Positions 1 to 8,550 of a stretch of 32,449 bases of DNA are shown here, one piece after another. Each line of letters opens with the position of its first letter. The first letter of the stretch is position 1. The position numbers and the translations under genes were made by a program. Origin of the DNA: CAZVGZ01 sp964627605. Its GTDB lineage: Bacteria; Latescibacterota; MWCZ01; CAZVGZ01. The stretch lies in contig CAZVGZ010000037.1 of assembly GCA_964627605.1 (NCBI GenBank), forward strand, positions 1 through 32,449, given 5' to 3'. The notes beneath the pieces were generated by a model that was not told the origin of the DNA, searched no databases, and saw nothing but the letters and a program-made list of their open reading frames with translations.

Positions 1-1
1 A

Positions 2-52
2 GCTGCGACCTTTGTTCGCGGAGTCGCGAAGGAAGTGGGGGTAGCGCTTTGA
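2..52 (+). CDS. 3' end of an upstream gene (partial)
   Basis: The frame starting at base 2 is open from the window edge to a TGA at 50-52, giving 16 residues ending in GVAKEVGVAL. The TGA overlaps the TTG start of the next gene (TTGA at 49-52), the kind of overlap seen between translationally coupled genes. This also supports the TTG as the real start. The fragment is too short to name a family. Confidence 0.5.
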   Translation, partial: AATFVRGVAKEVGVAL

Positions 53-1023
53 GCGATGCAAAAAGGGTGGTCGCCACAGCCATAGGTCAGGTTGAGGTGC
101 TTCCGCTGGAAATCGACATCAGACCGCTCGGCCCGCAGGAGATAGCCGGACGGACGCTGGTTTCGCTCATCAGCACCGGAACTGAGCTGGGCACTTACTC
201 AGGCGCGTGGGAGTTCCCACAAGGGTTGGGCTATTCGGCGGTCATCGAGCTGACAGAAATAGGCAGCGATGTCCGATCTCTGAAAGCTGGGGACAGGGTT
301 TACGCCTCCCGGGGCCATCAGTCGTATCACCGTATGCACCACGATGACGCCATCTTGCTTCCAGATGGGCTTCCGCCGGAAACCGCAGTTTTCGGGCGGA
401 TGATGGGTGTTTCCATGAGCACCCTCGTCACAACGACCGCCAGGCCGCCCGGATCGGTGTTGGTGACCGGGCTTGGTTTGGTAGGCAACATGGCGTGTCA
501 GGTATTCAAGAATTGCGGTTACAGTGTCACTGGTGTCGATCCAGACGAATCAAGGCGCGATCTCGCAACCCGTTCCAACATCAATCCGGTTCTTTCGGAG
601 GTACCAGTTGACGATCCCAACTACAGTGAGAATATCGAGTTGGTCGTTGAGTGCTCCGGCCATGAGCGAGCGGTTCTGGACGGCTGCCGCACCGTGAAAA
701 AACGCGGCGAAGTAGTGACAGTCGGCGCTCCATGGTCCAAGCGCGACGACATCCAACTTCACGATCTTCACCACGCAATATTCCACCGCTACGTTACCCT
801 TCGCAGCGGCTGGGAGTGGGAGGTGCCAGGCAAGCCAACCGAGTTTAAGACCGGATCGATCAAAGCAAACCTGACAGCAGCACTCAACTGGCTCGCAGAG
901 GGCAAGGTGGTGACTGAAGACCTTGGTAACATGGTATCGCCCAGCAACGCCCAAGAGGTGTACCAATCACTCCTCCACAGACGCACCGGTACACTAACCA
1001 GCTTATTCGACTGGACAGCATAA
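49..1023 (+). CDS. zinc-type alcohol dehydrogenase-like (MDR) oxidoreductase
   Basis: This 324-residue protein belongs to the medium-chain dehydrogenase/reductase superfamily. The N-terminal GroES-like half has the SLISTGTELG stretch (residues 39-48) typical of the subfamily in which the catalytic-zinc Cys is replaced by Ser/Thr. A Rossmann fold follows, with the dinucleotide motif G141-x-G-x-x-G146. It probably oxidises or reduces a sugar or polyol alcohol with NAD(P); the substrate is not evident. The start is a TTG at 49 with a purine-rich GGAAGTGGGGG upstream, overlapping the stop of the previous gene. It is somewhat shorter than classical zinc ADHs (about 340-350 residues). It leads a same-strand string of catabolic genes, so a role in carbohydrate breakdown is inferred. 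Confidence 0.8.
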   Translation: MSDAKRVVATAIGQVEVLPLEIDIRPLGPQEIAGRTLVSLISTGTELGTYSGAWEFPQGLGYSAVIELTEIGSDVRSLKAGDRVYASRGHQSYHRMHHDDAILLPDGLPPETAVFGRMMGVSMSTLVTTTARPPGSVLVTGLGLVGNMACQVFKNCGYSVTGVDPDESRRDLATRSNINPVLSEVPVDDPNYSENIELVVECSGHERAVLDGCRTVKKRGEVVTVGAPWSKRDDIQLHDLHHAIFHRYVTLRSGWEWEVPGKPTEFKTGSIKANLTAALNWLAEGKVVTEDLGNMVSPSNAQEVYQSLLHRRTGTLTSLFDWTA

Positions 1024-1084
1024 CACGCCTGTATAACCAATTTCACGCGATAGCTGAACAAAACCCCAAGAGGAAACCAAAAAA

Positions 1085-3079
1085 ATGCCAGCAGATAGCC
1101 TTCGTTTCAGACAGATTCATCTCGACTTTCACACCAGCGAACTGATCGCTGGTATCGGCTCGCAGTTTGACCTAGACGAGTTCGCCGAGACATTAGACGC
1201 CGCAAGGGTTAACTCAATAACCTGCTTCGCCCGCGGCCATCACGGCATGATTTTCTACGACACCAAAGCCCATCCTGAGCGTAAACATCCACATCTAGAA
1301 ACAAACCTTCTGGCAGAACAAATTGAGGCGTGCCACTCAAGGGACATCCGGGTGCCGATCTACACCACTGTCCAGTGGGACCTGTTCACAGCGAACAACC
1401 ATCCCGAATGGCGGATCATCACCCCTGAAGGCAAGTGGGAAGGGACGCCTCCGTTCGAGCCAGGTTTCTACGGCGGCCTGTGTGTCAACTCGCCATATCG
1501 CGATTTCCTCAAAGCCCACGTTCAGGACATCGCCGATTCGGTGGCGGTGGATGGTCTGTTTTTCGACATCGTCGGTGTTAGGGAGTGCGTCTGCAAATAC
1601 TGCCGTAACAAGATGCAACAGAGCGGAATAGATGCGTCGGATGCAGGTAGCCGCCAAAAATTCGCTGAAACCACAATCCACGAATTCAAGCACGATATGT
1701 CTGCGTTTGTTCGGCACTTAAGCCCCGACGCCACAATTTTTTACAACGCCGGACACATCGGCCCCATTACCAAGCCTTCAGCGGATGCCTACTCGCATTT
1801 TGAGTTGGAATCACTCCCTAGCGGCGGATGGGGATATATGCACTTTCCCCTGTCGGTCCGCTACGCTCGCAATTTGGGCGCACCGTGCCTGGGAATGACA
1901 GGCAAGTTCCACACCTCATGGGGCGACTTTCACTCGTTCAAAAACATCGAAGCGCTACAGTTCGAGTGTTTCCAGATGTTGGCACTCGGCGCTCAGGTCT
2001 CAGTTGGTGACCAGTTGCACCCAGAAGGCAGGATTTGTGAGGCGACCTACAAGCTCATCGGCGAGGTCTACTCAGAAGTCGAAGCCAAAGAGCCGTGGTG
2101 TGAAGGCGCCAAGCCGGTGACAGAGATCGGCGTAATCACGCCAGAAGCGTTTACCGATGGACATCACCACTCTGGGCTTACGCCGCCAGCGTTCGGCGTG
2201 TGCCGAATCCTACAGGAAGGCGCGCATCAGTTTGAAATGATCGACCCGGATCACGATTTTTCGGGTTTCTCGGTGTTGGTGCTCCCTGATGAGATACCAG
2301 TGGCAGCCAATCTAAAGGACAAGCTAAAAAAATATCTGGCAGACGGTGGAGCGTTAATCGCGTCCTACCACTCAGGTCTTGATCCCGATCGCAAAAACTT
2401 TGCCCTCGACGAGATGGGTCTGACACTTTTGGGCGATGCTCCGTTTAGCCCCGATTTCATCGTTCCAGACGCCAATCTGGGAAAAACTCTTCCATCGACT
2501 GAGCATGTGATGTATATGCAGGGGTTGGAGGTCGAACCAAACGACGGGGCAGATGTTCTCACCAGCACCGCCTCACCCTATTTCAACCGCACCTACGAGC
2601 ATTTCTGCTCACACAAACACACGCCGTCATCAGGTGCCAAGGGTGGCCCGGCGGTAGTGAGAAATGGCAGAGCGATCTATTTCGCGCATCCGATATTTAC
2701 CCAGTATCACGACAACGCCCCCAGGTGGGTAAAACGGCTGTTCTTGGACGCTCTTGAGATGCTGCTGCCGGAGCCGCTGATAGCCATTGAGGCACCGTCC
2801 ACCACATTAACAGCCCTCAACGAACAGCCAGACAAAGGCCGCCAGATCCTCCACCTGCTTCACTACGTCCCGGAGCGACGCGGGCAGCAGTTTGACGTTA
2901 TCGAAGATGTGATTCCGATTTTTGATATACAGGTCTCAGTACGGGTTTCTAAGCGGGTATCAGGCGTCTCTTGCGTGCCACAGCATCAGGGTTTGCCTTT
3001 CGGCCAGGACGACAGCCGGGTCACATTTAGAGTACCCAAAGTGGACGGACATCAGATGATCGAAATCTCTTTCGAATGA
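1085..3079 (+). CDS. putative glycosyl hydrolase with beta-galactosidase trimerisation-like domain
   Basis: This 664-residue protein looks like a hypothetical glycosyl hydrolase (GHL6-like TIM barrel, roughly residues 5-340) followed by a class-I-glutamine-amidotransferase-like domain of the type called the beta-galactosidase trimerisation domain (roughly 345-560) and a C-terminal beta domain. In the barrel, DGLFFDIVG (156-164) at the end of a beta strand is a candidate catalytic Asp region. It is followed by a CVCKYC cluster (C168, C170, C173), the metal-binding-like Cys patch often seen after this strand. No signal peptide is visible, so it is probably cytoplasmic. The start ATG at 1085 has GAGG at about 1070. 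It lies 61 bp after the dehydrogenase and probably shares its transcript. Substrate is unknown, and assignment rests on motif resemblance only. Confidence 0.72.
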   Translation: MPADSLRFRQIHLDFHTSELIAGIGSQFDLDEFAETLDAARVNSITCFARGHHGMIFYDTKAHPERKHPHLETNLLAEQIEACHSRDIRVPIYTTVQWDLFTANNHPEWRIITPEGKWEGTPPFEPGFYGGLCVNSPYRDFLKAHVQDIADSVAVDGLFFDIVGVRECVCKYCRNKMQQSGIDASDAGSRQKFAETTIHEFKHDMSAFVRHLSPDATIFYNAGHIGPITKPSADAYSHFELESLPSGGWGYMHFPLSVRYARNLGAPCLGMTGKFHTSWGDFHSFKNIEALQFECFQMLALGAQVSVGDQLHPEGRICEATYKLIGEVYSEVEAKEPWCEGAKPVTEIGVITPEAFTDGHHHSGLTPPAFGVCRILQEGAHQFEMIDPDHDFSGFSVLVLPDEIPVAANLKDKLKKYLADGGALIASYHSGLDPDRKNFALDEMGLTLLGDAPFSPDFIVPDANLGKTLPSTEHVMYMQGLEVEPNDGADVLTSTASPYFNRTYEHFCSHKHTPSSGAKGGPAVVRNGRAIYFAHPIFTQYHDNAPRWVKRLFLDALEMLLPEPLIAIEAPSTTLTALNEQPDKGRQILHLLHYVPERRGQQFDVIEDVIPIFDIQVSVRVSKRVSGVSCVPQHQGLPFGQDDSRVTFRVPKVDGHQMIEISFE

Positions 3080-3167
3080 TTTTTTACGACTTGGCGATGG
3101 GCGCGGTCCGGTGTGCAAACGTTTCAGCGCTCACCGGAACGATGGAAAATCCGTTGCAGGAGCAGAT

Positions 3168-4184
3168 ATGAAGGTCGTCGAATGTTCGGGTGATCCTTGG
3201 GAGTTGGGCACTACCACAGGCGAAGAGTTGCGAGACGAGATTAGAGAGCATATAGACATATTCGTTAGGCGGAATGCCCAAGATGCATGGCAGGACCGAT
3301 TGCCTCTGTTTCTGGATGCTCTGCGGACACATCTGCCGTTGGTTTTGGAGGAGATGCGCGGTACAGCAGCCGGTGCCGGTGTCCCTGATGACGATATTTT
3401 TCGCCTCAACCTGCCAACCTATCGGGACAAGCTTTCGGTGGATGACGCCTGCACCAATCTGGTGTTTGCCGACGGTCCCGATGGACCGACATGGGGCAAG
3501 AACAACGACGGCTGGGTACCGCACCGCCCGGTCTGCGCACGGATCGTGAAACCAAACCGTGGGATGCCGCAGATCACTTTCACATTCTGCGGTATGATCG
3601 CCACCACAGACGGTATGAACGCAGAAGGCGTGGCGGTCGGTCATTCGTCGGTAGGGAGTATTTTTCAGCAAAGCGACAGACATCCACCAATACGTCTGTG
3701 GGCATATGAGGCGATGATGCACAGCCGTAGCACTGGCGACTTCTGCCGGCGGATGACATCGACCCCCTTGAGGGGAAAAGGCTACAGCATCGTGTGCGTA
3801 GACCGAGAAGGAACAGCCGTATCACTTGAGGCGGCATGTCCAGTCGTCCAGATCAGGCGACCGTCATCCCCAGGTGGGATCAACTGCGTCAACTGCTACC
3901 AATCAGATGAGTTGAGCGATGCTGACCAGCGTAAGCCTGGCGACAAGGAAAACGCTCTGGCCCGCGCTGCGGCTTTGGAAATGGACATCCAAAGTCCAGA
4001 TCCGCTCGATCTCGCCGCCATGAAAAACATCCTAGCGCGCCACGGCGATCCGGACATCTGTCGTCACGGCGTCACCGAGAAAGCCATCACCGAATACTCC
4101 ATGATCGGTCTTCCCCGCCAAGGAAGAGTGCTCTTCCTTGAGGGCAAGCCGTGCTCGCAACCATACGAGGAAGTCACGCTGTAG
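3168..4184 (+). CDS. C45-family acyltransferase / Ntn hydrolase (AAT-like)
   Basis: This is a 338-residue protein of the acyl-CoA:6-aminopenicillanate acyltransferase (peptidase C45) type, an Ntn-hydrolase family in which autocatalytic cleavage exposes an N-terminal Cys nucleophile. The expected motif is seen as DDACTNLVFA, with C95 as the likely cleavage and nucleophile residue, followed by the family-like WGKNNDGW. The reading frame extends upstream to 3111, but the ATG at 3168 has AGGAG at 3158-3162 and begins MKVVECSGDPWELG, the usual family N-terminus, so I chose it. It would hydrolyse or transfer an acyl group on an amide; the true substrate is unknown. It is followed after 9 bp by an N-acetyltransferase-fold gene, which hints at amino-sugar or amide chemistry in this string. 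Confidence 0.78.
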   Translation: MKVVECSGDPWELGTTTGEELRDEIREHIDIFVRRNAQDAWQDRLPLFLDALRTHLPLVLEEMRGTAAGAGVPDDDIFRLNLPTYRDKLSVDDACTNLVFADGPDGPTWGKNNDGWVPHRPVCARIVKPNRGMPQITFTFCGMIATTDGMNAEGVAVGHSSVGSIFQQSDRHPPIRLWAYEAMMHSRSTGDFCRRMTSTPLRGKGYSIVCVDREGTAVSLEAACPVVQIRRPSSPGGINCVNCYQSDELSDADQRKPGDKENALARAAALEMDIQSPDPLDLAAMKNILARHGDPDICRHGVTEKAITEYSMIGLPRQGRVLFLEGKPCSQPYEEVTL

Positions 4185-4193
4185 GCCTGTGAC

Positions 4194-5231
4194 ATGCCAA
4201 GGAATCAGACCGACAAAAAACGCACGCCAAACCATCGGTCCATCGAAACACTCAACCGGAAATCCGCACCCGCGCTGGGCCTGGATGATCTGATTCAGGG
4301 GTTCGAGCGTCTGGGGCTGAGCGCCGGGGATAACGTAGTGGTCCACAGCTCACTCAGCAGCTTCGGCAAAGTGGATGGTGGGGCGGACACGGTCATCGAC
4401 GCACTCGAAGCTGTCATCACTGACGCCGGGACGCTGGTGATGCCCACCTTCAGCGGGCAGGTTGTTTACGTTTTAGAAGCGTTGGCATTGAGGTCGGGGC
4501 TACACGGCACCGGTGGCAGCGGTACCGGTCCCATCTATTCTGGCACACTGACCGACCTGTGGATCGCAATTCGGGAGTTGTCCGACGAAGCGGGTATAGC
4601 GACTCCGTTCACTAGCGAAGAGGTACTGCAAGACAGGCTATGGGGTGAATCCAAAAACCTCAAGCGTTGGGGCATCACGCTCAACAAAACCGACGCCATG
4701 GGTTCAAGCTGGGTGGGTATCAGGCGCGCAGGCCCGCCGATCCCAGAGAATGATGTCGCTCCAGGAAAAATGCCTGTGTGGACCGGGATGATCCCGGAAA
4801 CCTTTTGGCGACGGAGCGAGACTATTCGCAGCACTCAATACTCTGGCTCTTTTGCAGCATGGGGCAGATTTGCGGAGCCGCTGCTTTTAGGACACAACAA
4901 CCGCCCAGGACAGACACATGAAGAGCACCCGCTCAACAGACTCAAAATGGCTGGCGGACGTGTTCTCCTGCTGGGAGTGGATCACACCAGCAACTCAACC
5001 ATTCACGTAGCCCAATGGTTTGCAGTACGCAATGCAGGCATACAACTCCCTGATGGCACCGAGGAGTTTATGGAGAATTTCCAAGACGTAGACGAACCGA
5101 TGGACACAAATAGCGGCCAGCGGCGAACACAGATCGGCTTTGCGGATATCCGTCTAGCCGACACGACGTGTCTCTACGAGGTCGTCGCCGACCTGCTCGC
5201 CAAGAAACTCGTAAAGGAGGGCGCGTCGTGA
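4194..5231 (+). CDS. AAC(3)-family N-acetyltransferase-like protein, enlarged
   Basis: This 345-residue protein has the fold signature of the aminoglycoside 3-N-acetyltransferase (Antibiotic_NAT) family: VVVHSSLSSFGKVDGG (48-63), GTLVMPTFS (79-87), SFAAWG (219-224) and LLLGVDHTSNSTIH (258-271). These proteins use acetyl-CoA to acetylate an amine. Two things are odd. A stretch of about 100 residues (88-192) separates MPTFS from the MPVWTGMIPE segment, making it much longer than the usual 260-280 residues. The His-Pro normally found just before the SFAAxG motif is Gln-Tyr (215-216). A role in catabolism rather than drug resistance is therefore more likely. Its TGA overlaps the GTG of the next gene (GTGA at 5228-5231), indicating coupling to the sugar kinase. 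Confidence 0.78.
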   Translation: MPRNQTDKKRTPNHRSIETLNRKSAPALGLDDLIQGFERLGLSAGDNVVVHSSLSSFGKVDGGADTVIDALEAVITDAGTLVMPTFSGQVVYVLEALALRSGLHGTGGSGTGPIYSGTLTDLWIAIRELSDEAGIATPFTSEEVLQDRLWGESKNLKRWGITLNKTDAMGSSWVGIRRAGPPIPENDVAPGKMPVWTGMIPETFWRRSETIRSTQYSGSFAAWGRFAEPLLLGHNNRPGQTHEEHPLNRLKMAGGRVLLLGVDHTSNSTIHVAQWFAVRNAGIQLPDGTEEFMENFQDVDEPMDTNSGQRRTQIGFADIRLADTTCLYEVVADLLAKKLVKEGAS

Positions 5232-6115
5232 CACCCCAGTTTCTTTGCGTTGGTGAAGTCCTGTGGGATGCGCTGCCCGGCGGGCTTTTCTTAGGCGGTG
5301 CTCCGTTCAATGTAGCCTGCCACCTTCATGAGATCGGCGAGAGAGTCACCTTCGCCAGCAGGCTTGGCGACGATGAGTTGGGAAGGGAGATCACCCGACG
5401 TCTTATCAGGCGAGGTATCTCCACCGACCTGGTGCAGATTGACAAAAAACTGCCCACGGGTTTTGTGATTGTGGAGTTGGGTCTAGACGGCGTGCCTACC
5501 TACGAGATAGTAGAGCCTTCGTCCTGGGACTCGATAACCGCCGATGAAGCGCTGGTAAAATGCGCTGAGGCCGCACAGGCGGTAGTGTTTGGCAGTCTCG
5601 CCCAGCGCAGTGAGACCTCGCGTCACACCATCGAACTGCTTACTGCATCGAACCCCAACTGCGTTTTTGACGTGAACCTGCGTCCGCCGTTCGACATCCG
5701 GGAGGTCGTGGAGTTTTCCCTCAAAAGCGCCAAGATCGTCAAACTTAACGACGAAGAGCTTTCTAGACTTATTGACTGGTTTGATCTGCCCGAACCGCTT
5801 CAAGACGGCGCAGAATCGTTGGCAGAGCGATTTGAGTGCGAAACTGTGTGTGTCACTCAGGGCGAGAACGGTGCCGCGCTTCTTCATGGCGACATGTGGG
5901 TCGAACACCCTGGCTTTGTCGTCGATGTTGCCGATACTGTTGGTTCGGGAGACGCGTTCCTCGCAGCACTGCTGTCGGGGCTTCTGGCCGACCACGATCC
6001 AGAACAGGTACTCATCAGCGCCAACGCAATGGGTGCTTTCGTTGCCACGCAGCACGGCGCGACGCCAGCGCATGACCCAGAGGCGATTGACCAGTTGCGA
6101 GGTAGCCGTCAATAA
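5228..6115 (+). CDS. PfkB-family carbohydrate kinase
   Basis: This 295-residue ribokinase/fructokinase-type enzyme phosphorylates a sugar or sugar derivative with ATP. The N-terminal signature GGLFLGGAPFNVACHL and the C-terminal PfkB signature ADTVGSGDAFLAALLSG are both present; the Asp of GSGD is the catalytic base. The open frame continues upstream to 5168 inside the previous gene, but GTG at 5228 is preceded by AAAGGAGG (5213-5220) at ideal spacing and yields the standard N-terminus VTPQFLCVGEVLWD. The GGAPFNVA wording is most like fructokinases, though substrate cannot be fixed from sequence. It is coupled to the AAC(3)-like gene by a 4-bp overlap. Confidence 0.9.
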   Translation: MTPQFLCVGEVLWDALPGGLFLGGAPFNVACHLHEIGERVTFASRLGDDELGREITRRLIRRGISTDLVQIDKKLPTGFVIVELGLDGVPTYEIVEPSSWDSITADEALVKCAEAAQAVVFGSLAQRSETSRHTIELLTASNPNCVFDVNLRPPFDIREVVEFSLKSAKIVKLNDEELSRLIDWFDLPEPLQDGAESLAERFECETVCVTQGENGAALLHGDMWVEHPGFVVDVADTVGSGDAFLAALLSGLLADHDPEQVLISANAMGAFVATQHGATPAHDPEAIDQLRGSRQ

Positions 6116-6138
6116 AAAAAGCCGGGTGAGGAGTTGAG

Positions 6139-7008
6139 GTGACAATATCGGTGACAGCAGAGCAGGTTGAAATCCAGGCCGAAAGCCTTGATCCAAAAGC
6201 AGCAGCGGCGATCTACCAGGAACACGGCTGCCTTGTCGTTCGAGGTCTGATGGCCCCCTACGCCAGAGCGGTGCATCAAGACATCATGACAGCTGCCCAG
6301 CGGGCGTTAGAATCTCTTGGTGAAGCCGAAAAAATAGTCGAGGGATGGCGGACGCCGGACGGTACGTTGTTTATCCCGGCGCCAGAACATTTTGGACGAG
6401 AGCAGCAGCTAATGGTCGTAGCGTTAAGCTACCACTCATCAGCAGCGTTCTTCCGTTCGGCGCTAGACTCTCGCGTCGCCCAGATCGCCGAGATCGTGCT
6501 TGGTCTCGATGTAGAGCTTTTCGGCAACGGTCAGGTTCTGGTAAAAGAGCCCCACGGAGGCCACGCAAAACATCTTCATCAAGACTCCGCCTACTTCGAA
6601 CACAAATACCAAGGCCCCATGGCGATCTTGAGCTACGCAGGCGACACCTCGGTAAATAACGGCGCCCTGCACGTCGTTCCTGGTTCGCATCGTCTCGGTG
6701 TACTCGACCACATCGATACGTTTTCACACTTGGGCCTCGACGAAAAGGATTGGCCGTGGGAAAAGGCGGTACCGATCGAAGGCACAGCAGGCGACGCGAT
6801 TTTTTTCCATGTAAACACGATCCATGGTTCGCCAGAAAACCTGTCGAACACACCTCGTCCTGTGTTCATCTCCCGCTACCGCCGCGCCGACGATTTCGTA
6901 ACTGTCGGGGGCACCACCGCAGAAAACAGGGCCGATGCAGCCTCACATCCCAAAAGCGAAAAATCCGACAGCGACAGAGGGCTAATGATTTTGGGATCGC
7001 GCCACTGA
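6139..7008 (+). CDS. phytanoyl-CoA dioxygenase (PhyH) family protein
   Basis: This 289-residue Fe(II)/2-oxoglutarate-dependent oxygenase belongs to the PhyH family. The iron-binding 2-His-1-carboxylate triad is visible as H147-x-D149 in KHLHQDSAYF and the distal H229 in VNTIHGSPEN. R240 eleven residues later is the candidate 2-oxoglutarate ligand. Family members hydroxylate diverse small molecules using O2, so an aerobic lifestyle is implied. The start is GTG at 6139 with GAGGAG at 6128-6133. It lies 23 bp after the sugar kinase on the same strand. The C-terminal tail after about residue 255 is charged and probably disordered. Substrate is unknown. Confidence 0.88.
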   Translation: MTISVTAEQVEIQAESLDPKAAAAIYQEHGCLVVRGLMAPYARAVHQDIMTAAQRALESLGEAEKIVEGWRTPDGTLFIPAPEHFGREQQLMVVALSYHSSAAFFRSALDSRVAQIAEIVLGLDVELFGNGQVLVKEPHGGHAKHLHQDSAYFEHKYQGPMAILSYAGDTSVNNGALHVVPGSHRLGVLDHIDTFSHLGLDEKDWPWEKAVPIEGTAGDAIFFHVNTIHGSPENLSNTPRPVFISRYRRADDFVTVGGTTAENRADAASHPKSEKSDSDRGLMILGSRH

Positions 7009-7165
7009 CCGCAGGCAGCCTGTCCAAAGTCAAGCCAACTGGCGAATAGCACCAGAAAAAATCCACAGCCAATCCGCAGCCAGCCGATTCCCCGCCTCGG
7101 CCGCATGTGTTATCATATGCTCGTCGATCCCGACCCGATCAACCCTTTGAAAGGTCCAAAGCTCT

Positions 7166-8059
7166 ATGCAGTCGCTCTACGGCATCATCCCACCCATGAC
7201 CACTCCGTTTGATGACAACGAAGACGTAAACCTCGGCATGCTCCAGGCCGAAGCCAAACATCTCGTCGAAAACGCGAAAATTCACGGTATCGCAGTCGGT
7301 GGCAGCACTGGCGAAGGCCATACGTTGACCACAGAAGAACTCAGGCAGACCGTGGGAACCGTGTGCGATGCCACCGATGGCAAGGTACCCATTATCGCAG
7401 NNNNNNNNNNAGTAGACAGCACCCGCCAGGCGATTGAACGCGCTAAAGCTGTCGCTGACCTTAACGTGGCCGCTCTACAGATAACCCCGGTGCACTATGT
7501 ATTTTCACCGAACGATGACGCCACCACGAAACATTTTGCAGACGTAGCCGATGCGGTGGACATCCCGATCATCATCTACAACGTGATCTGGTGGAACTAC
7601 TGTTCGCCAGAACTACTCACCCATATCATCGACACTGTCCCTGGCGTGGTGGGCGTAAAACAGAGCGCTGGCGACCTCAAGCTTCTGGCCGACCTTATTG
7701 TGTTATTGGGCGACCGTGGTCGGATCCTCTCTGCGGTTGACGCTCTGATGTATCCGTCATTTTCCATGGGTGCCCACGGCGCGGTCGCTGCGATCTTAGC
7801 GGCGGTGCCAGAGATGTGTGTTGAGTTGTGGGATGCGGTGGCCAGCGGCGACGACGCCACAGCAAAAGACCTCCATGTCAAACTTCTGGCTATCTGGAAC
7901 GCCATCTGGGACGACAATCTTCCTGCCAACGTCAAGATCGCCCTCAATCTCCAGGGCCGCCCAGCGGGCATCCCTCGATCACCAATGCCCCAAAGTTCGG
8001 CGGCGCAAAAAGCCGCGATCAAGGCCGCTTTGATGGACGCTGGTGTATCTTTGGTCTAG
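7166..8059 (+). CDS. dihydrodipicolinate synthase / N-acetylneuraminate lyase family aldolase (contains N gap)
   Basis: This is a class I aldolase of the DapA/NanA superfamily, about 297 residues as drawn. It shows the GGSTGEGHTLT loop (45-55), the catalytic Tyr in IIIYNV (Y138) and the Schiff-base Lys in VVGVKQSAGD (K165). Such enzymes condense or cleave pyruvate or 2-keto-acid sugars. Its setting among catabolic genes favours sugar-acid or hydroxy-acid cleavage over lysine synthesis. Ten unknown bases at 7401-7410 interrupt the loop between strands (IIA to VDST), so four residues are unknown; the frame is kept as drawn but the true gap length may differ. The start ATG has only a weak AAAGG upstream. 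A cupin gene follows after 27 bp. Confidence 0.85.
   Translation: MQSLYGIIPPMTTPFDDNEDVNLGMLQAEAKHLVENAKIHGIAVGGSTGEGHTLTTEELRQTVGTVCDATDGKVPIIAXXXXVDSTRQAIERAKAVADLNVAALQITPVHYVFSPNDDATTKHFADVADAVDIPIIIYNVIWWNYCSPELLTHIIDTVPGVVGVKQSAGDLKLLADLIVLLGDRGRILSAVDALMYPSFSMGAHGAVAAILAAVPEMCVELWDAVASGDDATAKDLHVKLLAIWNAIWDDNLPANVKIALNLQGRPAGIPRSPMPQSSAAQKAAIKAALMDAGVSLV
7401..7410. other. assembly gap (10 N)
   Basis: Ten undetermined bases lie inside the aldolase gene. The length keeps the reading frame, but ten N may be a placeholder rather than a measured gap. Confidence 0.99.
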
Positions 8060-8086
8060 GATCGGGATAAAAGGAGAACGCAGAAT

Positions 8087-8410
8087 ATGGCAAAGCCGGT
8101 AAACTTGAGAAACGTCACACGCATCCCTGTCGGCAGGAACCACCACAAGGGGTCCCTGTTTCCATTGATCGGCGAGATGTGCCCATCAGGCGTCAAGGGC
8201 GGCCTGAAGATCTCCTGCTATGAATACGAACCTGGAGGTTCCACCGACCCGGAATTCCACGACGATATGGAGCAGGCATATGTGATCTTGGACGGCAAAC
8301 TCAACGTCACACTGAACGGCGAGGCGCACGGCCTGATCGCAGGTTCATGTCTCCACATACCTCTCTGCGCGGTACACGAGTCGGTCGCGGTTGGAGAAAA
8401 ACCCGTCTGA
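8087..8410 (+). CDS. cupin-domain protein, ended early by in-frame TGA
   Basis: This small single-domain cupin has 107 residues up to a TGA. The conserved core is clear: a CYEYEPGGSTDPEFHDDMEQAYVIL-type metal-binding strand pair (around residues 44-68), then GKLNVTLNGE and a second motif GSCLHIPLCAVHES. Cupins of this size act as small enzymes, isomerases or sugar-binding regulators; no function can be fixed. GGAG lies upstream of the ATG (8072-8075). The same frame continues past the TGA for 34 sense codons that read like the missing last strand and tail of the fold, so the gene appears to have been about 141 residues long. It lies directly after the aldolase and probably shares its transcript. 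Confidence 0.75.
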   Translation: MAKPVNLRNVTRIPVGRNHHKGSLFPLIGEMCPSGVKGGLKISCYEYEPGGSTDPEFHDDMEQAYVILDGKLNVTLNGEAHGLIAGSCLHIPLCAVHESVAVGEKPV

Positions 8411-8515
8411 GTCCTTGTCATTTCGTCCCCAGTCGGCTTCCCACGGGGCTACTGGCACACCGACATCACCGACCAGATTCCCACCAACCGCCGCGAAGAG
8501 GACCTCGATATCTAA
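8408..8515 (+). other. in-frame continuation of the cupin after a TGA
   Basis: Reading straight through the TGA at 8408-8410 in the same frame gives VLVISSPVGF, then PRGYWHTDITDQIP, ending at a TAA at 8513-8515. This looks like the natural cupin C-terminus. A single C-to-T change from CGA (Arg) would create the stop. A nonsense mutation, a sequencing or assembly error, or readthrough are all possible. I see no SECIS-like hairpin after this TGA, unlike the one in the formate dehydrogenase gene. Confidence 0.65.
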
Positions 8516-8550
8516 CACGGATCGGCCACACGTCAGCTGGAGCAGACCAA

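Noticed and set aside
8408..8410. Selenocysteine reading of the cupin TGA.
   Set aside because: No GGUCU-type hairpin follows, the site is not an active-site Cys position, and an Arg CGA to TGA change is simpler.
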